A stretch of DNA of 64,000 nucleotides, taken from Vibrio maritimus (GTDB lineage Bacteria > Pseudomonadota > Gammaproteobacteria > Enterobacterales > Vibrionaceae). Below the pieces are notes generated by a model, which worked only from the letters and a program-made list of their open reading frames with translations, was not told the DNA's origin and ran no database searches. Shown piece after piece: positions 35,566 to 45,288 of this stretch. The translations under genes and the position numbers were made by a program. The stretch's first letter is position 1, and the number at the start of each line of letters is the position of its first letter. The stretch is from positions 62,001 through 126,000 of the forward strand of contig JYJJ01000065.1 of assembly GCA_003263775.1 (NCBI GenBank), written 5' to 3'.

Positions 35566-36616
35566 TTCTTCTTAAAGATGATCAAGCTGGGTTTGAAGCG
35601 TACTTAGCGCCAGAAGCACATTGGTTTGGTGCAAACCGAGCTGAGTTACATCAAAACTATTTTAATGTTTTGCCGAATGAAGAGGATACGTCTTTAGAGC
35701 GTTATCGCGATTTAGTGCTGCTTGACAGTCAGCCTGAGAAAAAGCGTTATTTAGTGGGATATACCACGCATTTGAAGCCAGCACATCTAGCAGTATTGCG
35801 CGAGACCAAGCTTGGTTTGAGCTTGATGAAGGCAAATTGAGGTTCCTTGGTGACGATAAGGCCTACCCGACTTCATTTTATGCAGTATACAAGCTAAACC
35901 AAGCAGACAAAACCTACAACTGGGGTGAGTATGATACCTTTGAATGGGTGTTTGAAACGTCCGGATTTTTGACGGCATCTGACTGCGAGTTGGTTCCTGA
36001 AGTGGGGGAATGGCAGTTTGGCAATCCTACATTTTTCGATAAGTTAGCGCCGCTTAACTCGGTTATTGATAGCCTAAACTTTGTCACCGTGACATCGCCG
36101 TCTGATAAGGTGATTAAGATGGACAAAGTCTACCGTACGCCGAACTCAACCAGTTGCCATCTCGTTGATAGTGGAAACTTTGTTAGCGGCATGCTTTCTG
36201 GATACCCAATAAGTGAAGCAGGTTCAATCCCAAGCAATCAAACATATACAGTGACATTCCACTTTGATGATCAAGTTTTGGACAAACAGATTTATCTGAC
36301 TGAGTCGCCAGCATCACAGCCGGAAATGACACTGTACATAGCCGAAGTAAAACAGCTTAACGGACGTAAAGATGAGTTTGTTTACCAATGGTCAAGACCA
36401 AGTACGTTTGTCACCGAAGGCGATTTGTATCTGTATCATCCTCAGCAAGAAGGTGAGGGCAGCCGTGTCACCATTGGTGAGGGGATGACCCAAGTGTCCG
36501 GCAGTCAAGAGGACGATGTGGTTCGGATATTCCATAACGCGCTTGACCCGTACGGGCGCATTATCAACCAGTACTATGTGTCGGCGGATGGTACGCCGCT
36601 TGGCGCAAACCAGTAA
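35562..36616 (+). CDS. Hypothetical protein, second gene of the pair (frameshifted)
   Basis: About 350 residues after joining 35562-~35795 with ~35795-36616. The join restores RDQAWFELDEGKLRFLGDD. It is a soluble, beta-rich protein with no recognised domain (YNWGEYDTFEWVFETSGF; QIYLTESPASQPEMTLYIAEV). It follows the putative lipoprotein without a gap and a strong terminator closes the unit, so the two probably act together at the cell envelope. Confidence 0.55.
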
Positions 36617-36632
36617 CTGACTCCTACCTGTA

Positions 36633-36676
36633 AAAAAGCCAGCAATGCAACTTGTACATTGCTGGCTTTTGTTTTT
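36633..36676. terminator. Bidirectional terminator
   Basis: AAAAGCCAGCAATG / CATTGCTGGCTTTT is a perfect 14-bp stem with a 9-nt loop, with A and T runs outside. It lies between the convergent genes ending at 36616 and 36698. Confidence 0.92.
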
Positions 36677-36697
36677 ATGGCACCAACGGGTTGGTTA

Positions 36698-37537
36698 CTA
36701 GGTTAGCCCTTTAGACACAATTCGACTGATGCGTGAGTAGTGCAGGCCAAAGTGGGCACCGATCTGCTTTTGTGTGTAGCCACCGCTGCGAAAGGCCAGG
36801 CAAATGGCTTCATCTCTGCTATGGGCTTTCTGCTCATACTCTTTCAGGCTAAGTGGTGCTGCGCGTCTTTGGGCGCTTGGGATCTCTCCAAGTTCCCCGT
36901 TAAGAGATGCAAGCTGTGTCAGGTGGCGCTGAATAAAGGCCTCATCGCCCAAGAAAATTTGACGCTTTAGATGCTGCCAAGGGTTGCACTCTTTCCCTTC
37001 GAGAACAAACTGCTTGTAGTGGCCTAATGCTTGCTCGCGATCTGTGCCAAATGATTCGAGTGTGGGCTTACTGACAAACCATGCTGGTGCAGTTTTGCTG
37101 CCGTTGAGGTAGCCCCAACTGCTCCACGGATAACTTTCTGGATCGACGACCATATTCGCTTTCACTGGGCTGAGCAAAATGTCGCGACTGACATCGAGGA
37201 AGTGTGCGTCTCTCTGTACAAGAATTGACTTAAAACGACCTTGGTATAGGTGTCCACTGCGACCATGTTTTTGATTAAAGCGCTGTGTGTAGACACCGTT
37301 AAGCTGGCGCATGCCGATACTTAAGTTGCCATCTGGCGTTTCAAGCAGCAGGTGATACTGATTCTTCATCAAGCAGTAACTATGAACCACCCAGTTGTAG
37401 CGCGTTGCGGTGTGATCGAGCACTTGAAGGAACAGTTCAAAATCTTCACGATCTTGAAAAACAGACTGTCCGTCGTTGCCTTTCGAATTCACATAATAGA
37501 GGGCGCCAGGGTATTCGATTCGTAGTGGTCTGCTCAT
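36698..37537 (-). CDS. RAYT-type (REP-associated tyrosine transposase-like) protein, catalytic residues altered
   Basis: A 279-residue member of the Y1/REP-associated transposase family. It has the usual start PLRIEYPGALYYVNSKGNDG, GNLSIGMRQLNGVYTQRFN, and GHLYQGRFKSILVQ, with a C-terminal HTH (GYTQKQIGAHFGLHYSRISRI). The HUH motif region reads KNQYHLL where members have NHxHLL, so the first His is Gln (CAG). The catalytic Tyr region reads SRDILLSPVKANMV where members have RYIxLNPVRA, so Tyr is Asp (GAC) and Asn is Ser. The frame is intact, so it is maintained as a protein but probably not as a nuclease. Confidence 0.88.
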   Translation of the reverse strand: MSRPLRIEYPGALYYVNSKGNDGQSVFQDREDFELFLQVLDHTATRYNWVVHSYCLMKNQYHLLLETPDGNLSIGMRQLNGVYTQRFNQKHGRSGHLYQGRFKSILVQRDAHFLDVSRDILLSPVKANMVVDPESYPWSSWGYLNGSKTAPAWFVSKPTLESFGTDREQALGHYKQFVLEGKECNPWQHLKRQIFLGDEAFIQRHLTQLASLNGELGEIPSAQRRAAPLSLKEYEQKAHSRDEAICLAFRSGGYTQKQIGAHFGLHYSRISRIVSKGLT

Positions 37538-37645
37538 AGCGGTGTGGGTCGTCTCATAAGTGTATGAACGTTCTACTATAAAGGATCAACTTCGAAAGGC
37601 AAAACACAAGACTTGACCCCTATTGGATTTGCTCGTGATGCGTTG

Positions 37646-37690
37646 TCCAATATGTCAGCACTTTTGATAGGAGCGTGCTGACACATTGGA
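37646..37690. repeat. Long inverted repeat beside the RAYT gene
   Basis: TCCAATATGTCAGCAC (37646-37661) and GTGCTGACACATTGGA (37675-37690) pair at 15 of 16 positions around a 13-nt loop. There is no T run, so it is not a standard terminator. RAYT genes are normally flanked by such REP-like hairpins. Confidence 0.6.
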
Positions 37691-37708
37691 TAGTGAGGAT
37701 TTTGCGAG

Positions 37709-38110
37709 TTATGCCGCTACCGCTTTAGTGATACTAAGTGGTGCCACGTTGTGTTTGTTGCGTTGCCATACACGCTCATGGAAGAAGTAAGCAACCGAGT
37801 TAATAGCGGGTTCAATGGTTGCCATTAGACCGCCAATAAAGGCATCGCCAGTCAGTAGGTAAGTAACACTAAACGCGACGCCAAAGTGGATGACAGCAAA
37901 GCTTGCCGTTTTCACTTGAGTCTTTGACTCACGGCGTTTTAGGTAAGGCAGTTTTTGCCAAAGCTTCTCATGAAGATAAAACGCGCCGGTGTTGATAGTC
38001 GGCTCTACCATCGCGACCAGACTACCAAGCAAGAAGTCTCCAGTCAGAGCAAACGCAACCATGGTCGCGATAGAGAAGTGGATACCTGCAAAAGTGAGTG
38101 TCTTGATCAT
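37709..38110 (-). CDS. DUF2061 domain membrane protein (two tandem domains)
   Basis: A 133-residue inner-membrane protein made of two DUF2061 repeats. Each has the pattern FAxIHFxxA..VxxxLTGDxxxGxLxAxxEPxINxxAxxxHExxWQ (residues ~1-53 and ~69-121). Function unknown; the family is common in vibrios and shewanellas. It is alone in its transcription unit. Confidence 0.85.
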   Translation of the reverse strand: MIKTLTFAGIHFSIATMVAFALTGDFLLGSLVAMVEPTINTGAFYLHEKLWQKLPYLKRRESKTQVKTASFAVIHFGVAFSVTYLLTGDAFIGGLMATIEPAINSVAYFFHERVWQRNKHNVAPLSITKAVAA

Positions 38111-38394
38111 TACGTTACCCTCATGAACGTTAATCTGTGTTGATGAAGTTATTATTGATAATAATTCTCAGTAACAGAAGTAAATTACTCCTATTTAGTT
38201 GATAGTTTTTTCTATCAATAAGGCCCTTGCCTATAATTACTGCCGATTTCCTGCTTTGATTTAATGCCACGGTGATTAAAGTAGAAGAGAACTTCTAGTG
38301 ATGGTCGAAGACAAGGGTAGGGGTATCACTTTCTGATTGCTTTTTTCTCCGCTTAGCAGTACATATAAGCAGATCCCACATATAGGCTTTTAGC

Positions 38395-38766
38395 GTGAAG
38401 CGACCGATACCTTTTGCTCCGTTACTGATGACATTACTGATGATATTGCTGCTTGGCGGTATCGTGGAATGCATTGGTGAACGCGTATCTTTGTATCCGT
38501 CGGCGACGCTCGTCCCTGAACGCAGTCCAGATATTGCTGGTGATAACCAACTGCTACGGGTGTCGACATTAAGAGTGCCAACGCAAAAAGCACAGCCTCA
38601 TCATGAGCCGTTGTTGCCTTGGTTTGCTGTGTTGTCGTTGTCACTTTGGTCGGTGTTTTGTGTATTTAATTGCACGACGCCTCGGAGCTATCTCGCCTTT
38701 GCTAATCCTCGCCTCGGTGGCTGGCAAGAATCCAACCTACAATTTCGTTTCATTCACTCGCGTTAG
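38395..38766 (+). CDS. Hypothetical membrane protein
   Basis: A 123-residue protein from GTG 38395. It has one N-terminal hydrophobic segment (FAPLLMTLLMILLLGGIVECIG), a polar middle, and a second helix (LPWFAVLSLSLWSVFCVF). No family recognised. It lies 52 bp upstream of dedA on the same strand. The tail FRFIHSR may be affected by a nearby indel, as elsewhere in the window. Confidence 0.5.
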   Translation: MKRPIPFAPLLMTLLMILLLGGIVECIGERVSLYPSATLVPERSPDIAGDNQLLRVSTLRVPTQKAQPHHEPLLPWFAVLSLSLWSVFCVFNCTTPRSYLAFANPRLGGWQESNLQFRFIHSR

Positions 38767-38818
38767 TCACGCTTTCAAAGATTTAACTTCCTCATTTCGT
38801 TAAGCTTTTGGAGTGTCT

Positions 38819-39495
38819 ATGTTTGATGCGACTCAAGAGGTGTTGATTGCTATATGGCATCAAGACTTCGATGCACTGCTGTCGCCTGGCAGTGCCGTAC
38901 TGATCTATGTTTTGGTCTCTTTGTTTATTTTTCTAGAAAGCAGCTTTTTGCCGGCTGCACCTTTGCCATGCGATAGCGTAGTGGTGTTGGTAGGTACCTT
39001 GTCGGCGGTGGGTGTGCTCAATCCATTTCTTGCGTTTGCGCTGCTTATCATTGCCGCTTCCGTGGGCAGTTGGCTTGCGTATTTACAAGGCGCTGGTTAA
39101 ACCGACTGCCTGTCGTCCAAGGTTGGGTAAACAAAGTCCCCGAGAGCAACATGAAGATGGTGGATAACCTTTTGGGTCGCCATGGGCTTATTGCTCTGTT
39201 CATGGCTCGATTTGCCCCCGGTGTTCGCTGTCTGGTGCCGATGGTGATGGGTATTCGACTGCATGAAGTGCAGCGCTTCCACTACTTTGCTTGGTTCAGT
39301 GCCAGCTTGTGGATTGCCTTGCTGGCCGGTGTAGGATTCCTCTTACCATCTCTGCCTGAACCTATTAGCCGTTTTGCCACCATGGTGTTGATGGCAGCGC
39401 CTGTTGCAACGCTCTGCGCAGCAATTTTCACCTTTGCAACTTGGCGCCTGCGTAGACTTATTGGTGACAAGAAACGTCGTCTCAACAAGCTTTAA
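38819..39495 (+). CDS. DedA family membrane protein (frameshifted)
   Basis: A VTT/DedA-family inner-membrane protein, proposed to take part in phospholipid flipping and envelope homeostasis. ATG 38819 follows TTTGGAG. Segments are FIFLESSFLPAAPLPCDSVVVLVG, then WLAYLQGRWL, then MARFAPGVRCLVPMVMGIR with the conserved Arg/Pro, and four helices. Near 39092 a one-base deletion in AAGGCGCTGG breaks the frame. With it restored the length is about 226 residues, standard for the family. Confidence 0.85.
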
Positions 39496-39556
39496 GACAG
39501 ACCTATTTCCTTAGTTAAAAATTGGGGGCGTTAGCAGCGCCTCCGTTTAGAATCCC

Positions 39557-40642
39557 ATGTTGAAAAATCTTAAGACTCCTCAGCTCGACCTTAGTATCTT
39601 GCTGGCTATTATTTCGATCATGATGCTTGGCTCGCTGACTATTTGGAGTGCCAGTGGTTACAGCGAAGCGATGATGACCAATCACTTGATGCGTTGCGGC
39701 ATTGCACTGACTTGCGTGCTGATCATGGCTTCAATACCAGCGAAACAGTATCGACGTTTCTCACCGCACCTTTACTTACTCACTATTATCCTGTTAATCG
39801 GCGTGGTGCTGGCAGGAGACAGCAGCAACGGCTCTCAGCGCTGGCTCAGTATTGCTGGGGTTCGCTTTCAGCCTTCAGAGTTGGTAAAGCTTGCCATTCC
39901 AATGATGGTGGCTTGGTTTATTCAAAGGGAAGGCACAAGGCCAAGTGGCTTGCGACTGATCGCGGCTATTTTGATGACGGCCATTCCTGCGGGTCTTATT
40001 TTTATTCAACCAGACTTGGATGGGGCAATCTTCGGCGTGATTTACATGCTGTTTGTGCTCTATTTTGCTGGCATGAGCTGGAAGATCATCGGAGGCTTTG
40101 TCGCTTTAGTGGCAACCTCTGCGCCATTGCTATGGTTCTTTGTGATAGAAACGTATCAAAAGAAACGTATTTTGCAGTTCTTGAATCCGCAAAGCGATCC
40201 ACTCGGTTCGGGGTATCAAATTATCCAGTCCCATATTGCCATTGGTTCTGGTGGGGTGACGGGGAAGGGCTGGACGAACGCCACTCAAAGCTCGTTGGGT
40301 TTTATTCCAGAAAGTCACACTGACTTCATTTTCTCTGCGTTCGCAGAAGAGTGGGGGTTTGTTGGCTGTGTTTTGCTTCTGTCGCTTTATCTGTTTATTA
40401 CGCTGAGAGCCTTGTGGCTCGCTTGCCATTGTCATCATGCTTATAGCCGTTTGGTGTGTGGTGCACTAGCGCTCAGCTTTTTTTTGTACGCGTTTATCAA
40501 TACTGGCATGGTCAGTGGTCTATTACCTGTCATGGGTAGCCCGCTGCCGTTTTTTAGCTATGGTGGTACTGCAATGATTACTCAGGGTGTGTGTTTTGGG
40601 ATCATTATGTCTCTTTGCCGAGCGACATCGCGTTACGATTAA
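39557..40642 (+). CDS. rodA: RodA/FtsW/SpoVE family glycosyltransferase (RodA paralog)
   Basis: SEDS-family peptidoglycan polymerase; 361 residues with ten hydrophobic segments. It has NGSQRWLSIAGVRFQPSELVKLAIP, IFIQPDLDGAIFGV (usual QPDLGTA), the GSGGVTGKGW loop, and SHTDFIFSAFAEEWGFVG. The final motif, MGSPLPFFSYGGTAMITQ, is typical. It is not next to a PBP2 (mrdA) gene, which is where the main rodA normally sits; here its neighbours are DedA and a permease. It may be a second copy with a specialised role. Confidence 0.85.
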   Translation: MLKNLKTPQLDLSILLAIISIMMLGSLTIWSASGYSEAMMTNHLMRCGIALTCVLIMASIPAKQYRRFSPHLYLLTIILLIGVVLAGDSSNGSQRWLSIAGVRFQPSELVKLAIPMMVAWFIQREGTRPSGLRLIAAILMTAIPAGLIFIQPDLDGAIFGVIYMLFVLYFAGMSWKIIGGFVALVATSAPLLWFFVIETYQKKRILQFLNPQSDPLGSGYQIIQSHIAIGSGGVTGKGWTNATQSSLGFIPESHTDFIFSAFAEEWGFVGCVLLLSLYLFITLRALWLACHCHHAYSRLVCGALALSFFLYAFINTGMVSGLLPVMGSPLPFFSYGGTAMITQGVCFGIIMSLCRATSRYD

Positions 40643-40656
40643 AATGAGGCGAGAAA

Positions 40657-40682
40657 AAGCGCCTTACTAAAAGAAGGCGCTT
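40657..40682 (-). terminator. Terminator of the DUF3360 gene
   Basis: AAGCGCCTT and AAGGCGCTT pair perfectly (9 bp) around an 8-nt loop. On the minus strand the stem is followed by TTTCTC, 24 bp beyond the permease stop. Confidence 0.75.
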
Positions 40683-40705
40683 GAGTGAGAGTCGATAATG
40701 TAGGA

Positions 40706-42164
40706 CTAGTGACCAATCAAAGCAGGGATACCCGGCAATTGACCAACGACCGCGAGTGAGCCAATACAGACCACAAACGCAAGACCTGGGATCAGGTACT
40801 TGTCCTTTTTAGACAAGGTTTTAGCGCGCTCGCTATCGCCAATGAAGCCCATATTATCGAGCAGCATTGTTGTTGCCCAGCCGAACACCGGGTTCACAAA
40901 CGCACACGAGAAGATACAGATACCCGCACTAAGAGAATCTTTGTGTTTGTGAATCATCTGCATGCCGGCTTCAAGTAGAGGCAGGAACACACCAACAATC
41001 AAAGCGACGCGCAGCACTGGCTCCCACATGGCCAGATCCATTGGATAGCCCAGCACTGAGGCTAAAATACACAAAATGCCCGTAAGCAGTGCGCCGCCTG
41101 GAATAGGGCGTTTGGCAATGGCTGCCGGGATCATGTACGTCCCCCAAGAAGAGGCGAGATTCGAGCCGCCGAGTAGCGAACCAACACCTTGACGAATCGA
41201 TGCCACCATCATGGTGTCGTCAACGTTCATCAATACGCCTTTGGCCTCTTTTGGATAGTTCAACTCTTGGAACACACGGTGACCCAAATAGTCAGGAGAC
41301 CACATCGCTACTGCCAACAGTGCAAAGGGTACAACCGCAATGTAGTGCTCAAGCGTCGGCCAGCCTAGCTTCCAGCCGGTGTCTTCACCCCACCAGTAGA
41401 ATGGACTTAAATGTGGCAAACCCGGTTCGGTAGTAAAAGCAAACTCAGCGCCCATGGCGTACGCGACAATACCGGCAATCGCCGAGCAAAGCGGGATAGC
41501 TAGCCAGCGTTTGTTCACTTTAGCTAGGTAGCGTACACCAACACGGTGACGCCAATCACCGCAAACGAGATATAGCCATGACCACTAGCGCTTGCCCATG
41601 CTTCGGTTTTATTGATTTGACTAATTAGCCGACGGCACCCAAATAAATCAGCAAGCCTCCCCGTACACCGACCCCGGTGAGGGTCATTAACTTGGAGCCC
41701 CCTTTGGTGAGCGCGAGTATCATCCCGAATGCGCACACCATTATACCGAGTGCGAGTGGGTGTCCACCTGCGGCAGCCACAAGGGGTATCAGCGGTATCA
41801 TCGGCCCATGCGTTCCGGCAAGGTTCGCATTAGGGTTAAGAATCGCGGAGAACAAAATAACGAATAAAGCGCCCGCAATAAGCAGCTCATAACGCACGTT
41901 CTCTGCGACAAACTCTGGTGATAAGCCAAATTGAGCCGCGAACACAGCGACCATGGCCGTCACCATGACGACTTTCCCTATGGTGGCGGCAATCGCTGGT
42001 ACCCAGTCTTCTATCTCGATGCTGTAATCACGAAAGGGTAAGTGAATACCCCACCGTCTGAAGCTCATGATCTTAAGATCATGGTTCAGAAATTCTTCCC
42101 TGCTTTCAAACTCTTGCGCCTTACGGCGCATATCCCTATAAAAGGTTTTACTACTTCCAGACAT
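40706..42164 (-). CDS. DUF3360 family membrane permease (two frameshifts)
   Basis: A Vibrio-type DUF3360 protein of about 486 residues, related to NCS2-type anion/nucleobase permeases. The N-terminal RRWGIHLPFRDYSIEIEDWVPA is followed by about ten membrane segments, with NPNANLAGTHGPMIPLIP in the middle and GVGSLLGGSNLASSWGTY. Frames shift once near 41627 (GTCGGCTAATT, one base lost) and once near 41527 (CTACCTAGCT, one base lost). Substrate unknown. The neighbouring transcription unit is divergent. Confidence 0.8.
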
Positions 42165-42525
42165 ACGTCTCTTTCCCTTGTGAGAGGGAGAACAACCAGT
42201 CTGTAATCAAGTCTACTTGCGCACGATATACCAACCTTCGATTGATACGAGTCGCATCCCAGCCGCTACCGTGCTCCTTCCTTTAATGCCAGAAGGGAGA
42301 CTGAATGATTTGGTGTTCTCCTTAGTGATAGCCAGTGCCAATCATCAGCACTGGCTGGATCCGTGTTTCACTATTGAATGAAAGGTAAATAAATTGAAAA
42401 CGGCTTTTATTGATTTGGATTAGCATGTCACCAATGATCGCGGGGTAAAGTGAGTTTTTTGTTGTAGTTGCGAGGCCGAGCACAGGTTCTTGCTATTAAC
42501 TTATGAAATCAAACATCTAGCGATA
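42165..42525. other. Divergent intergenic region with one inverted repeat
   Basis: 361 bases between two divergent starts without a gene. It holds the palindrome at 42330-42356 and otherwise nothing I can assign. It should contain promoters for both genes. Confidence 0.6.
42330..42356. promoter_or_regulatory. Perfect 9-bp inverted repeat
   Basis: AGCCAGTGC (42330-42338) and GCACTGGCT (42348-42356) are exact complements with a 9-nt spacer. No T run follows. It is a candidate operator or attenuating hairpin in the divergent region. Confidence 0.4.
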
Positions 42526-45084
42526 ATGAAGATATCAGAGCACGCCAATCGAACGGAGCAATTATTCGGACTCCGCGCCGAAGACATTCATAAATGGATC
42601 GATGGTTTCTTCGAACACGATCGATTTGATCATGCTCTAAAGCAAGGAACAGTGGCTCGCGATCCCTACGATCACCGTCGATTTCGACACTGTAAAGAAG
42701 CGTTGAACGAGGCGTATCAGGAGTTCGGTGGCCAGTATTCGCGCCAGCAGATACGCAATGTGTTTGAAACTCATATTCGTGATGATTACGACGGCTATAT
42801 TCCTTCCCGTGCTGATTTTGAAAACGGCACGTTTCAAACCAAATACCACGATGCCCATGACGGCGATGAACTCAGTGCTGTATTGAGCGCCAATGAATTG
42901 ATGGATTACTTTGATGGCTTACATGCACGTCATTCTGAAAATCGCGGATTGTTAAACCGCTTTACCTTGCGCATTGTTGCTCCCTCGATTTTGGCGCTGG
43001 TGTTATTTGTTGCCGCGATTATTTTCGCCATTGTGCCCTTTGTTGAGCAGTCGATGGTCGAGCAAAAGCGCAACATGTTGGCACAGCTGACCTCTTCTGC
43101 GGCAAGTATTGTTGATAGCTACATTGAGCTTGAGCAAAAAGGCGAGCTCAGCCTTCAAGAGGCGCAGACCCGCGCAAAGAACGAAATCGAAACCATGCGT
43201 TACGGGCCAAACAATCGCGATTACTTCTTCATTATCGACAGCAAGCCGACGATGTTGATGCACCCCTATCGCGCTGACTTAACTGGGCAAGATCTTAGTG
43301 ATTATCGAGATAGCGACGGAGTTGCTGTGTTTGTCGAGTTCACTAAGCTAGTCGATAACCATCAACATGGCTTTTTAGAATACTTGTGGCAGTGGAATGA
43401 CCAAGCGGATGTGACCACGCCGAAACTGACCTATGTGGAAGGCATTGACGAGTGGCAATGGATCATAGGGACTGGTGTCTATTTGGACGATGTCCAGCAA
43501 GGTATCGACAAACTAGAAGGGACGCTTTACACCATTTTTGCAGCGATTTTTGCCGGCCTTGTTGTGTGTATGGGCTTTGTGATGTCGCAGAGTAAAGTGA
43601 TTGAAAATCGGAAAAAGCGCGCCGAAATCGCGTTACATGAAGCGAAAGACCGCTATCGTGCTTTGGTCGAGTCATCGAATGAAGGCTACATTTTGGAGAC
43701 CGACGGCAGATCATATACTCCAATGCCTGTCTTCATCGCATGGTAGGTTATAGTGCACACGACTTTGAGCAGCAAGATATCTGGTCTCGTTTGTTTACTC
43801 CATCACCTCAAAACACCAAAGTGCTGGCGCACCTTGAGGCACTGTTTGATGGTGGCGTTGAGCCTAGGGAGTTTGAAGCGCAACTTATCACTAAACACGG
43901 CAATACCCTAGATATCATTGTTAGCTCATCGCGTATCTTCTTGTCTGAAAAACAGGGGCACGTACTGTCGTTTAGGCCGATAACCCGCAAGATTTATGGC
44001 GGTAGTTTTGGCGTTATCGATGAGGTGCGTGACTATCAGCCTATGGTCGCTGATATCATTAGCAAGATCGAACAGAGCCACTCGCCAGGCCATGCTGTGG
44101 AAACGCTAAATCAATTGACGGGCGTCATTCGTCAGATGATAGAGTCTGGCTGCCGTCCAGAAATACTGCGCCGAACCATAGGCACTGCCTACGATGCGGC
44201 TATCTGCCGATTTATTCAGTTGGCGATGACTGAGCTTGGTGAGGCGCCAGTCCCATTTGCCTTTATTTCTTTTGGTAGTAATGCGCGCCACGACATGACG
44301 CTGTTTTCCGATCAAGATAACGCCATTGTGTTTGATGGTGCCAATTTAGAGCCTTCTGAGCTAAAGCAAGTTCGCCGCTACTTTTTGAGCTTGGCTGAAC
44401 ATGTCTGCTCCATGCTCAATCGAGCAGGGTATCGTTATTGCGAAGGACTTATCATGGCCTCGAATCACCAGTGGTGTTTGAGCCTTGATGAGTGGAATCG
44501 CAACTTTGAACGCTGGATAGCTGATGCCACTGCTGAGTCGATACTTGAACTGAATGTGTTTTTTGATATTCGCGCGACCTATGGTGAAAGTGCACTGGTG
44601 GATGCGATGCACGACAATATTCAACAGCAGCTCAAGCTCCAGACATCGTTTTTTACCACGTATGCTCATAATTGTCTGCAGCATGAGATCCCGTTGACCA
44701 CGACGAAGCAGATCAAAGCGGAGAATCACCAAGGCCAGTTAACCTTGAATCTGAAGCAATGCTTAAGACCAATGGAGATCTTTTGTCGTCTGTACGCGTT
44801 AAAACATGATATTCGTGAGAGTAATACCGTCACAAGACTCAAACTCTTAGCGGCAAAGCAGGAGCTCGATGCCCCGACGCTCCGTGACATGCTGTATATC
44901 TTTGATCATATATGGCAGCTACGATTCATGAATCAAATCGAACGAATACACCGATCTTTGCAAAGTGAATGATGATATCGACTTGGCTAAGCTATCGACG
45001 CTGGAGCGCCAACATTTAGAATCGGTACTTGAGCGAGTCAGCCTATTTCACGATAAAGTAGAGCGCGACTTTTTGCGGTTATAG
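42526..45084 (+). CDS. Cache-PAS-DUF294 nucleotidyltransferase-type signalling protein (two frameshifts)
   Basis: About 850 residues once joined. From ATG 42526 come, in order: an N-terminal soluble domain of ~135 residues (LFGLRAEDIHKWIDGFFEHDRF) resembling DUF294-linked N-domains; a membrane helix (IVAPSILALVLFVAAIIFAI); a periplasmic single-Cache domain (YGPNNRDYFFIIDSKPTMLMHP); a second helix; a PAS domain (VESSNEGYILETDG to FRPITRKIYG); and a GlnD-like nucleotidyltransferase domain (FAFISFGSNARHDMTLFSDQDNAIVF). A G is lost near 43704 (GACGGCAG for GACGGGCAG), and a further shift near 44968 hides the last ~38 residues ending at TAG 45084. It probably senses a small ligand; its nucleotidyl acceptor is unknown. 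Confidence 0.78.
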
Positions 45085-45288
45085 GCCAGTAAAATTTGCG
45101 AGTGAGTTGGCGTAAAGACATACGGTTATTCATTGTCTCTTAGCTTTACTGATAGCTCGCTCGAAAACTTTCCAACCTATTGACAATCATCGCTTTATTA
45201 AGCGATCTCGGCGCGGCGAACCTTCTTATTACTGTCGATAATTGTTGTGCAAAAACAATTGGTTTCAGGAAATGAAGAGAGGAAGAGC

